From Marsupella aquatica (Eukaryota > Marchantiophyta), in the NCBI GenBank assembly GCA_973895155.1, contig OZ316895.1:10478001-10542000 (forward strand): a stretch of 64,000 nt of DNA, in the 5' to 3' direction. This document shows, in pieces, positions 38,259 to 49,689 of the stretch. The position numbers and the translations under genes were made by a program. The notes beneath the pieces are model-generated. The model saw only the letters and a program-made list of their open reading frames with translations. It made no database searches and had not been told where the DNA came from. Position 1 is the stretch's first letter. Every line of letters starts with the position of its first letter.

Positions 38259-40876
38259 ATGGCAGGTTTGGAAACGAGCAGCAGCTGCTTACGAGGCACA
38301 ATTGCAGCGATGGACTCCTTCCTGCCCACCACCTCGTCGTCTGTTGGACCTCGGATCGTTAGGTTCAGTGGTGGCCTCGGAGGATTTGGAAAGAGGCGGG
38401 CAGGAGCTCCTGTTTCGCAGGTGGCGAAAAGTTTCAGGGGAGCTCCTCGGCAACAGAAGCAGAAGAAAAATGGAGGCGGGATTTGCGTTCTCGGCAGCTC
38501 GTTGTTGTCTAGCTTCGTGGGCGGAAGCGTGCATGGCGCAGTCGCCGGACAAGGGCTTTTCCAGCTCTCCAAAGGGCTCAGTGAACAATCTAGTAATACT
38601 CGTAGAGGCGCTCGGCGAGGTGTTGTCAACATGGTACGACGACCAAGATGATGCTTTGTGATTTTTGTGCTGTGTTTCTGAGAAGACGGAATTTGTCGTG
38701 GATCCCATCGTAAGATGAATTGGGTTGAATTTTTCCAACTGTGTCTTTGTAGAGGCCTTTGTGTTGCTCCAAAGGCTGGTTCTCGCATGTCTGGGAATCA
38801 ACCCTATTTATCCATGATGAATTCGACCTCACTGGGCTAGCAGCTTGCATGCTGATTTTGTTCCAAAATCTGGCTCTAGATTTTTTTGCCTAATCGAGAG
38901 CGTACTGGTCCGTTTCAGGTGATTCCATTTCAAAGAGGAGACGCAACTCAGCAGCCACCTCCTGATTTGCCTTCTTATCTCTTCAAAAATCGGATAGTGT
39001 TTCTGGGCATGTCCCTTGTGCCCTCTGTCACAGAATTGATAATGGCAGAGCTGCTCTACCTGCAGTACGAAGACCCAGAAAAGCCTATTTATATGTATAT
39101 CAACTCAACGGGGACGACTAAGGTACGTAGGAAGGTTTTTCTGTGGCTAGCGGTGTCGAGGGCTAGAAGGAATGATTTTTAAATTCAGACAATACACCAG
39201 AAGGTGCTTGGCTACAAGGATAATTTTGAACTTGTCAGAGCTCCTATAGATTTCTTTCCAAGTTAATCTTACGATCGCAACTTTCTGGATCACGGCAGGA
39301 CGGGGAAAAGCTTGGATATGAGACTGAAGCATTTGCAATTTATGACACAATGAGGTATTGTTGCACAATAATCTATCGCGAAAACTCTGCACCTGGCCTG
39401 CTTAACGTTTACTTTCTTAGTGTAGTCCAATTGAAAGAATTGACAATCTTTGTAAAGATTTCATGCCAAGCCGGGCTGAATGGATTTGTGGGAATGTGCA
39501 ATTGGAGGGTGCAGGTATGTAAAGCCTCCCATCTTTACCCTATGTGTAGGGAATGCATGGGGGGAAGCAGCTTTGCTGTTGGCAGCCGGCTCGAAGGGTA
39601 ATAGGGCTGCTTTACCTTCATCGACAATAATGATTAAACAGGTGAGGCTCTGCACAGTCCCCCCAAAAGCATGTGTTTTGATTCTAGCCCTCTTATCCCC
39701 TAAACCCTAAATACAAGAAACCTACTGAATGGCGTGATCTGGGTCTGACAATAATATGTGATTTTGGTGAATCGACAGCCAATAGCACAGTTTCGTGGAC
39801 AAGCAACAGACATTGATATTGCACGAAAGGAAGTGCGGAACATTAAAACTGAGCTGGTAACTCCCTCTCTCCTTTGTCCCTTTGTGGGTCACTTGTTAGC
39901 TTCAAGGTTTTTAATCCCTTGGTCAGCATCTTTCATTCAGCCACTTGCCAACTGCGACATAATATGGCAACTGTTCCGTATTTGGTAAGGTAGCTTTTGC
40001 TTTTGAATGCTCGTCTGAGGTTGTTTTGCTTCTCTTATATTTTTCTGTCTTTTGTTTTAGCATGCACAAAATTTGCTAAGTTATCAAAGGTGCTGCCAGT
40101 ACCTGTGTTTAAGAATAGCGACACTGCAGTGCCTGACGTAATCATGAGAAGCCCCATGTGAGCCCTCTCATAAAGTTCAATGGACCAAGCATTGAACTTC
40201 TTATTGTTAGCACAAATCTTCGCATCCGATTAAAATTTAATCATGGATGGAGAATGTGGAAATATTATGACAGTGACCGACGTGATTTAATCTCATCTAA
40301 GCCAATGTAGCAATCAAGCACAACAAACTTATGAATTGACTAATCGTTGTCTCAAATGATATTTGTTGAGTAGGTGAACCTATATGCACGGCATTTGGGG
40401 CATTCAGCGGAGGAGATTGAGGAGGATATCAGACGGCCAAAGTATTTCAGCCCTGAAGAAGCTATCGAGTATGGTATCATCGATAAGGTATGAATTGTCC
40501 ACAGACCCTAGTACTTTTCTCCTCTAGACCTATGACCCTGCGTCGAGTATTTTAAAAGTATCTCGACACTTGTTCTTGTTAAGACTTGTAATACTTCATC
40601 ATGGCGCACTTCATCGCGAAGCGTTTGGATGGGTACTTTTTACGTTTTGCCTGATTTCAAATCATGTTGCATGCTCTCCTTGCACACAAAACGGTCGTCT
40701 TTCCTAGATTTGTTCGGGCACTAGAGGCCATTCTAGTATTGTTTATCTCTAATACCTAAAGGAGTTCATCTTAACAAGCTGTGCGCGGGTTCTGGGGACT
40801 GAGACAGGTACTATATTCTGAGAAGGGCCAGGAGAAGGGCTTGGTTGCAGACTTCAAAAGAGCACAGCTGATTTGA
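38259..40876 (+). CDS. CLPR4: Plastid Clp protease non-catalytic subunit ClpR4
   Basis: ClpR4 is a ClpP-like subunit of the plastid Clp core ring that lacks proteolytic activity but is needed to assemble it. The exons 38259-38633, 38919-39122, 39299-39354, 39515-39641, 39779-39856, 40374-40487 and 40808-40876 join in frame to 340 residues. Residues 1 to about 125 are Ser-, Arg- and Gly-rich without acidic clusters, as in a chloroplast transit peptide plus a variable N-terminus. The Clp fold begins near QQPPPDLPSYLFKNRIVFLG. The ClpP catalytic Ser region reads GNAWGEAA (224-231), and where ClpP has the catalytic His this protein has LPSSTIMIKQ (245-254), so both key residues are absent. NSTGTTK (187-193) replaces the Gly-rich loop. 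This pattern, and the PPDLPSYLF and YVKPPIFTLCVGNAWGEAALLL blocks, fit ClpR4 better than ClpR1, R2 or R3. The ATG at 38259 is chosen as the first in frame. Confidence 0.95.
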
Positions 40877-43500
40877 GCTTTAAACTGGACTTAGGTTTCA
40901 CCATGAAGATAGGACACTGAGATTTCCTGGCATTCTTTCCAGAACCAACAATGATTACAGGATGTGTGAGTGAATGCTTATAATTCTAACTTTCTGTGAT
41001 CTGATTGGTTCGATGTATTCATTACGCGGTTGGGCTTTTCCTCTTGTCTTTTCTCCTCACCCTGGTTCTGCAAATGAGGTAGCCCAACATGTTTGATATC
41101 TTAAGAACAGTCAAAACTCAAAGAGGGGATGCCGTTTGGGGTATTGGTAGGAAGCTGTCCAAAAAATGTATTCTCCAGTTGTCATGTGTCTAGGGATCAT
41201 GGTCGGCAAGGTGCATAAAGGAACTCCACCAGGGAGTTTTGCACACAGAAGTCCGTAAGCGTCTATCTAAGGCTACTTTTGTTCGTTTGTAGGAACGAAT
41301 TACATAATTGAATCTTCATCTTCGTAAAGAAAATGTGATGCAGGTTATTGAATATTAATGTCATCCCATAAAGAACATGTGATGCACATGCAAGGCCTAT
41401 GATATCATTTCATCTCACGGAATCTCTTTGAGAGGAAAGACCGTTCATTCATTATGATCTCTGCCCGTCCCACATTCTGGGAGTGGTTAACTAAATCGTA
41501 CATTCGGTAATGATTTTCTGGCCTATTCTCAGCTTCTGCCAGATGCATACTGAACTGCTCGGATGTCATTTTACTCTTTGTGAATCACCTTTCTTCAGGA
41601 CTCCCAAAAAGTGGTCCAAGTCAAATTCTTACCCGACAGTTGCATGTCAAAGGACATGACCCAAAAAGTAATCGAGACCAATTCTTGTTCCGAGTTTTGC
41701 ATGTAATGACAATCCCTGAAATACACTTCTTGTTGAAAGCAGAGAGGATGGTAGTGATGTCGATCTTCACGAGTCATGGATCCAAGACCCACCGATAACC
41801 ATGTCGTCCAGAAGGAATAGCAGCAGAAGAAGCCTGGTCTGGTTGTTACGCCCAGAAGGAATAGCAGAAGCAGCCTGGTCTGGTTGTTACGCCGGTGCTG
41901 CACCACATGCTTAGCCAAGATCAAGAAATTTAGTCTCCACTGGGGAAAAGAGAATGTGGAGTTGAGGTGATATCCTAGGTCAATCCAGAGAGTTGTAGGA
42001 ACTGTGTGTCAACCTAGAGTCGTGGGAGCTGTGTCATGAGCTCTCAGCCACAACTTCTTCACAAGTTTTAGATACATCTACAACCTACGAGAGTCTTGCA
42101 ACTGGATCCTATCCGTTGTATGGATCAATGACTTGCTAGAGGACCATCCACTCTTTTCATTCTGAAGGAAACAGAGCATGTACGGAAAATGCAAACTCCT
42201 GTGTGAAAAGTGAATCATCCCTATAGCAAAGTTTATCAACCAAGCCCATACAACCCCAAATAACTGCAGGGAACAACTGAACTATTGAAGAAATTTAGTT
42301 GACTAAGATGAAAAATTGACTGTTCTGGTTCTAAGGGAAGAAAGAGAAAAGTTCTAGTGAAACAGGGGCCAAACAAAGGACAACACAAAGCCAAACAGAG
42401 GGAAAAGTCTGGAAGAGGACCCAACTAAACCAAAGAAAAAAGGTGGTAGGATGCCCTGCTAGGGATCACTGTTTCATAAATTGGGGTAACACCCCTATAT
42501 ATGTACTGTACTTAAGTAGTTTAGCTAAGGCAAGAAAATAAGTAAGAAACAACCAAAAAGTTTTCAACAATGTATTTTGCAATTGAGGACCACTTCAGGA
42601 TAGGATAAATAAACAGGTGTATTCTGCCAGCGCAAAAACAGATAGTGTTGGTAAAATTGGGTACAGTTAACGGGCAGGATACATACGTGAGCAACCTCTG
42701 TCTGAATCTACAGTAACCAAGGGATTTAGGAGTTAAGGTGGTAAGATTGGAAAGTCATTGTTCATTCTGTTCCTTCCACCCTAAAAAATTACTTTCAGGG
42801 AGGAACACTAGCGACTGTCAGCCATTGGAGCAGAGGTTTAGGGTTTCAGGAACGAGCATTTCCTGTGTACAAATGGCTATCTGACAATGGGGAAGACTAA
42901 TCAGGCTCGACACTTTTGGGGTTGTCTTCTTGATACGCACAAAACTAGTTGCCTTACGAGGAAGTGGATCCTAAAAAGGCAATCTTTGAGGGAGAACAAA
43001 ATACATTGACAAGTTTCTGTGGACTCTGAATGTTGATGAATCAAACAGTTGATGTTCAAAGACAGACACATTCACTTAGCCAATCTTGCAGGTGATACAT
43101 TGTTGTTGGAGCTTGTCACAAACAACTCCAAAGTGGGAGCAGAGTAGGTGTTAGGTGGAGAAGATTCAAAATGCCCAATGAAGAGACCTCAGGAGCCCAG
43201 GCTAATGGGAACCTGCCATTGAGGCCCAGTTCAAGAAATGCCAAGCTGATGGCATATTGGGAGCAGAGCCCTCAAAAAAGGGAAGGAGCTTTGGGATGGA
43301 GGAAGAAGCAAGGGCTCAAGAGGACGTCGTAGAACCATATATGACTCCACCCCAAACAGGTGCCGGTCAAGGTCAAAATCAGGAAGCAGAAAATGAAGGA
43401 CTGGAATTTGAGGCCAATCCTAAGACTTCTCCACCCCAGCACTGGAATTCAAAGGGTTGGATTATTACAGTGCCAATAAGGCCGACAGAGCCCGGGGTCC
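40877..43500. other. Spacer downstream of CLPR4
   Basis: No gene is recognised. A short tandem repeat at 41810-41894 is listed separately. A plus-strand frame at 43257-43562 is Glu-, Gln- and Pro-rich but lacks an ATG start and shows no family motif; it could be decayed retroelement sequence. Confidence 0.4.
41810..41894. repeat. Tandem duplication of 41-44 bp
   Basis: Two units begin CAGAAGGAATAGCAG and end GCCTGGTCTGGTTGTTACGCC. The second lacks 3 bp. Confidence 0.93.
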
Positions 43501-43609
43501 TCACTTCTTTTCTTCCGACCCATCACTCGCGAATAAGTATAGGGTTTTTTTATTGGGTTTAGTGAAATACTTTTAAATTTTTGTTGAAGAACATTAGGGT
43601 TATTTTAAT

Positions 43610-45020
43610 CCAATTTTGAGAATTATAAGAATCATAGGGTTTTTTAAAATCAAATATAGGAATATTCTTGGAATATTCTATTAAGTTAGGGGTAAAAAAA
43701 TTCCTAAAAAAAACTTTATTGACTTCACTTTTAGGGTGTTTATTCCTCCAAAACTTCGAGCGTGATATGAGACACCCCTTGGATTGAGGCCCCCGAGCGA
43801 CGGAGAATTAAAAGCTATCACAACCCTATAAAAGAATGTGTTTCCCACCTTTATGGAGCAGATGGGGTTGGCCAATTTTGTCCAATTACCTTGGTTAGAG
43901 TAGAGTTAATTGAATTTGTGGAAAGCTGTAATCCGGAGAGGAAGCTCACCCAAATTTTCGACCATGAGTTCCAATTTAATGAAGACTTTGTTGCGGAGGC
44001 ATTCTGGCTGAAGAAGGGAGGAAGCAGCTACATAGACTCTTGATTCTATAATTAGACAGATGATCAATTCATAGATTTCAATTAAGGCGTCATTGAGGCA
44101 CAACAAATTCTTCACAAATCAATGCACTAGCAACAGAAGTGGTGGAATTCTTACGAGTCACACTGTAGATGATGGGAAGCAGACCAGTGGTAGGGAAACA
44201 ACCAATAGTGGTTGACACAAATGTTGTCTCCACAAAGGGATTATTAAAATTTTCTATATAAGAAACTGGTTGGAGAATGGCTGCCACGTGCAAGAATATT
44301 TCCACTAGAGTCTCGTCCGAGTTAACCTTTCACCTGGGTTTTCTTTGCCAATATGCAAGGAATAAGATCTGTGTTTCAAGGCCGTGGAAGACAAGGTTAA
44401 GGCCTAGAAACACCTTGACATGGCCATTTAGCAACGGGATTGTGTGGTGGACGATGCTCAAAGGCCACAAAAGAGACTTGAAGAGTAGGCGCAAAGAAGG
44501 ATAGAGTTCTACATTGTTGCCAATGTGACAAATCACGCAAGTACAATTTTTTCAGTAGGAAAGGGAAAAGGGTAATTGTCCCTCTGTCCTCCGTCATCAG
44601 ATAGGTTCTCGAGATTGTCTTCAATCAATACTTGAAGAAGAAGAAGGAGAGCAGTCCGACAAAGCCACCACCCAAGGTAACAGAGGTGGAGAATTGGACT
44701 GAAGAGGTTAGTCACGTTGAGGCAAATGAACCTGAAGGCTAGGAAATCAAGCATCTATCAGAAACATTCCTAATGTCATGAATAAGTCCACATCAGAAAT
44801 CAGGTCAAGGTTGAGAACGTTGTCAGTGGTTATTGGGGAAACCATTTTAGAAACTAAATTTGGGGATATTTTAGAATATTCCAAAAATATAGGGGTAGAA
44901 AAATAGTTCAAAAAACCTTATTTTTTCTTATTTTTTCTTATTTTTTAGGATGTTTAATAATTAAAAATGTCAAGCGTGATATGAGACCCCCTTCAGAGTG
45001 AGGCCCCTGAGCCCAACATT
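43610..45020. repeat. Pair of diverged direct repeats, possibly LTR remnants
   Basis: A/T-rich segments at about 43610-43800 and 44840-45010 share GGAATATTC or AGAATATTCC, a run of A/T, TAGG(G/A)TGTTTA, and the phrase GAGCGTGATATGAGAC or AAGCGTGATATGAGACCCCC followed by GAGGCCCC. They are in the same orientation about 1.2 kb apart, as LTRs of a short non-autonomous element would be. No primer-binding site or target duplication was confirmed. Confidence 0.45.
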
Positions 45021-48000
45021 GGTGACCACACCCATACTGGAAAGAAGGCTGATGGTGATGATGAGAGTGGCGGAGAACATGTATCTTGTTGAGTGTTGTA
45101 ATTGTATATTGCATGACAATCTTAGTGAAGCTGGTGAAGCTGGCTAAAGAGCCTAGCTTGCAGACTATTGTGTTGAGTGCTTAATGTATTGTGTACGTGG
45201 TTGAATACAATGCCTTAATAATTTATAGTCAATTAAGGAGGTGATCTAGGTTCTTTGTGTGTGTGGCTTATAAACTCTAATTGGAAACTGCTCATGTTAG
45301 GAATTGACTTGAGTTCCCAACTTTAGTTAGTTTGGCTTAGTTAACCCTGGATTACATTAGGATAAGATCCGCTTAGTTTAGGCCCACACATCTCAACCCC
45401 TCTGGGGGTATAGGTTGGATGGAGAGTTTTCTCTCCGTCATTCTTCACATGTATTTCTCATGAGCTATGGATCCTTTAGGATTTTCTTCATCGTGGTGTC
45501 TTGTTGGTGTAGTGTGAGATTGAGTGGTCTCATGGTCCACATTGCTGTCTAGTCTGGAGCGGGGTCTGGAGCGGCGGTTTCTTACACTCATTCAATCCAA
45601 AGAGATAGTGAGTGTGCTAGTCGGTTCAGGTTGGGTGAATCGCCTGAGAAATCCCTTAGCAAGATTGAGAAATCAAGCCGATCGGGTACACTTCACTTCA
45701 ATGGCAGAATCCAAATATACCGGAGTTTGTAAGGAAAGAGGGTTTAATGCAGAAAAGTAAGCACCATAGTTCATAACCCCAAATCAAGAACCCCGAGGGT
45801 ACAGAAACGTAGTTCAAAGTGCAATTCTCAAACTTGGCCCCTATTTAGCATTACTTTCAGTCCAATTCCCTAGGGAAAAGGCTTGCTAGTAGTGTTTTCC
45901 TTGGGTTGAGCGGAGGAAAGCATGCTAGAGGTGGCATGAAAAACACCAGGTTTTAAATTTCATTTGTTCACAAATAGGACATCATGAATCATCCCCATAG
46001 CAAAGTTATTGAGCTTACCTAAGTGTTAGGAATGGATATGAAATGAGATGAGGACGCTTGACAAACGAGCTATTACTGCCATGCTTACTTCTAGTGGTTT
46101 TTGGATCTTAGCCTAGATCAACATGCTTGATGAGAATAATGTCTACTTGAGCCCATCTTAGCCTAGATCAACATGCTTGATGAGAATAATGTCTACTTGA
46201 GCCCAATTCCTCCTCTGCCCGAATCCTTCACCATTTTTTGCAAAAATTAGGACGCATATGCTTCATGGACCCCCTGCCTGTTTGTTATGTGGGATATTGA
46301 AGACATTAATGTGAATGCATTCCGTTTTGAAAACTTCATTTGATCTTTTGGCATTTTCTCCCACTAGGAAGTTTTTGAGGCTTGAGGTTTCAGGAGTTCA
46401 CCCGGGGTCTTCACAAGGCCTGTGTGCATGGGCCTGCATGGTGTGTGTGTCATGGGTTGTGCCAAGAGTTCTGCCACATTAAAATGCAGAAAGTGAGGTA
46501 CTTCCAGAAGTGGCACATGGAAGTGTAAAATGAGGAGGCAATTTCAATTGTTTTTGGCATTTTGCTTGTGGTTCAGTAGTTGTTTTTGAGGGTTTCCCTA
46601 AAAAAAAACCTCAAAAACATACATCCGTAAATACCAAAAGTGGTGGCACTCTAGGGGTTTTTGGAAGACAACATGGAGAATGTCTTGAGGTGACACTTGA
46701 CATTTTTCTTTGACTGGTGTACTTTTTGTTCAGTCTGCCATTTGGGTGGGAGGTAAATGGCCAACACTTGTGCTTTGGAAGACAATGTGTCCATCAAGCA
46801 TATACCTGGACAAATTAACCAGAGTTTTTGGGACCCATCATTAGCCACCGAGTCACACAGCCTGCTAGGCCCTGTTAGGCACACTCTAAGGCTCCTACAA
46901 TCCAGTGAGATCTAACTATCTAGAATGAATCCACTAGATTTCAATAAAGAAGAATCCTTTTGGGGTTTGATTTAAAAATAATAATAAATTAATTAAAAAA
47001 TCCTCGCATCTCCCTCTACACAAGGTAACATTCGTCATCCTGGCCAATTAAAAAACCTTAAATATCACCCTTCCACGTAACATGCATGACTAGAATCTGC
47101 TGCTTGGTTGGTCAGGATATAAAATAATTGAGGAGAATCAATACCCCTCCAAGCACCCCTCTAACCCTCTTATCTAAAGACGGCTCGTTATGTAAAGTCT
47201 GTCACATTACAGCCCACAAGGCGGCATACTAATTACTGGTACACGATACGACAGGATTGGTGCCTGTTTGTCATTCGGGATCTCCACTAAGGACAGAAAA
47301 CGCAATCATGGAGGATTACGGAGTCAGGAGTCTCCAGCTCTGTTAGGTGAAAGTGAAAGTGTGAACATACCCACCTAATTTTATTTCCGTTGTTTCGAGA
47401 TCATTATCATCCTCCTCCTCCTCCTCCTGAAGTATCTGAGTATCGCCTGTTTTACACGTCATCACTGAAGAACTTTCCTATTCTTAGCCGTCAATTTGTA
47501 GCTATAGAGTGTTTGTGTAGGCAGAAAAAGGTGGACAGGGCAAGCGTGGCTGTTTTACACGTACTCATTCGTAGCATAGCGGTCGATGATATGACACATT
47601 GACACTGCCAAAGAAAGGGAGAGAGTTCATTTGTGGTTATTGAGCATGTGCTCTAGAGAAAGGTGGGCAGGCCACGTTGCCTGCTTGGGGGATAAGTGTT
47701 TGGGTGAGGTCATGCTAGGGGTTGGGGAAAAAATGTTGGTGAGTGGGTTTGGTGAATTTGTTTTAATTTGAGAATTGGAAATATTGGCTCTTCAGTTTTT
47801 TGGCTTTGGCTCATTGGATTTTCCCTTGGTTGATCCCCTTACGAATCTCTTGCGTTTGGGAATCCTAGCTGAAGCTTTGGCTCTTAGGAATTTTCTCTGT
47901 TTTATCCCTTTATTGGGTCTCATTCCTTTGGGATCCTGTTTCCTGCTTGACACTTTTTGTGCTTTGGCAGTCTCAGAACATATAATGAAAAGCTGTCAAT

Positions 48001-49130
48001 TCTGCATCTTCACCACATGTCTTCTCTGTCCGAGATGGCTCTCGATAATTCAGAAAAGTGTTGATTATAAAAATGAATGAATGAATTAGGGTGGATGGAA
48101 GTAACGTTGAATGATGTGTATATGGAAACGTTACTAGGAAGTGACTTCCCCAATATGTATTGATTAAAAAGTAAACCATTACCTGGACAGTAATGAGATA
48201 AACTAGTATTTTCTTTTGTTTTCTTGTGTACATATGATACACATGTACTTTGCGATGTAATTATGTGTTAGCTGGACGCCTTGTTGTATGGCCCTCACCG
48301 GCTTCTCAGGAGGTGACAGGAACTAGAGAATATTAAAAAACAAATTATATGTATATAACTGCGGTTTCACCTTTACATGAAAAGAATGCTCTGAGGCACC
48401 AAATTCACATGTATGGCTGCAAAAGCCTGTCGGATTTACTCAACAATGTCTTGGCATTGATTGTGAAGAATTCATGGGCAAGGAAGTCAGTTTTTTCAAC
48501 CACAGCTAGCTGCCACTATGAATGGGTACCTACCCCAACTAGCCATTGTACATTTGCGCAAGTGAACAGTAACCTCTCCCACTCCCTTCCCTCATAAGAT
48601 CCTCCTACCCCAATTTTATTTTTTCCGTGATTTCTTAACACACATGATTTCTTAGAACATATGAACTATTTTTAGAAGTGCTTTTTCCAACTGAGATCAC
48701 TAGATCACGATGAGATTTAGGGTTTGAGTCAGAAATCTCCCCCATGGTGAACTAATGAGATGATATTGATACTAAAAAATAGATGTGCTAGGATTTTTCA
48801 TGTACGTAATTGTAGGTATGCAATGAAACCTACAGGCCGCCCATAATACTTTATAAGGGGACTTGTTTTGAAAACATTCATAATATTACTGTGGGTGTGA
48901 CTTGCCTGCTGTGGCTGACTATTGACAAGAATTTTGTGTGGGCCCAGAAATGGAAAGTTTAGAAGCTACAATCTTCTATAGGCATTGTCGCAGCCCAATA
49001 AAGACTATTGGCAGCCCCAGGCTTTACTTATTTAGCTCAATGGAATAATCGTTACATAAGAGCATAGCAGCAGCATTCTACTATTTTCCCGCTAAGACTA
49101 CATCATACCAGAACCATCCCTTTCCCCATG
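45020..49130. other. Gene-poor spacer
   Basis: No gene is recognised. Near 45297 a stretch starting TGTTAGGAATTGACTTGAG and carrying GGATTACATTAGGATAAG resembles the LTR of the Copia element at 12164, and may be a solo LTR or fragment of a related family. It also holds the 50-bp duplication at 46105 and a short (CCT)n run near 47410. Confidence 0.4.
46105..46204. repeat. Perfect 50-bp tandem duplication
   Basis: Two identical 50-bp units (46105-46154 and 46155-46204) start ATCTTAGCCTAGATCAAC. There is no mismatch, so the event is very recent or an assembly effect. Confidence 0.96.
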
Positions 49131-49680
49131 ATGACAGCACTTCACTTTATATGAGTTTATATGAGCATGAGGGCCACCTTTGGAAGGGGAGAAATTGATT
49201 CTACATGACTCCTTGAGTAGTCACAAGAATTGCACATCAAAATGTACGGTGTACCACATCATTCTATATCATGATAAACCCAATTATTATGTTTAAACCT
49301 CTAAGTAGAGTGGCATTGTATACCACTTCATTTTATATGAGCGTGAGGGCCACAACATCATTCTACATCATGATAAACCCAATTATTCTCTCTAAGCCAC
49401 TAAGTGGAGTGGTATTGTAACCACTTCACTTTATATGAGCATGAGGGCCATGATAAACCCAATTATTCTCTTTAAACCACTAAGTGGAGAGGCATTGTAT
49501 ACCACTTCACTATATATGAGCATGAGGCCACTTTTGGAGGGGAGAAATTGATTTTACATGACTCATTGAGTAGTCACTAGAATTGCACACCAAAATGTAA
49601 GGACATCATTCTATATCATGATAAATCCAATTCTTCTTTTTAAACCACTAAGTGGAGTCACATTGGATGCCTTATATTAT
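49130..49680. repeat. Array of roughly 115-bp repeats with a longer nested unit
   Basis: The phrases ATGATAAACCCAATTATT, ACCACTAAGTGGAGTGG and CACTTCACTTTATATGAGCA recur in order three to four times at roughly 110-120 bp spacing. A longer unit (GGGGAGAAATTGATT, TACATGACTC, GAGTAGTCAC) occurs at both ends, about 360 bp apart, so a short repeat is nested in a longer duplication. All copies run in the same direction. Confidence 0.88.
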
Positions 49681-49689
49681 CACATTTTG

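Noticed and set aside
47775-48080. 101-codon Leu- and Phe-rich plus-strand frame
   Set aside because: The hydrophobicity comes from T-rich DNA. There is no ATG context, splice site or family motif.
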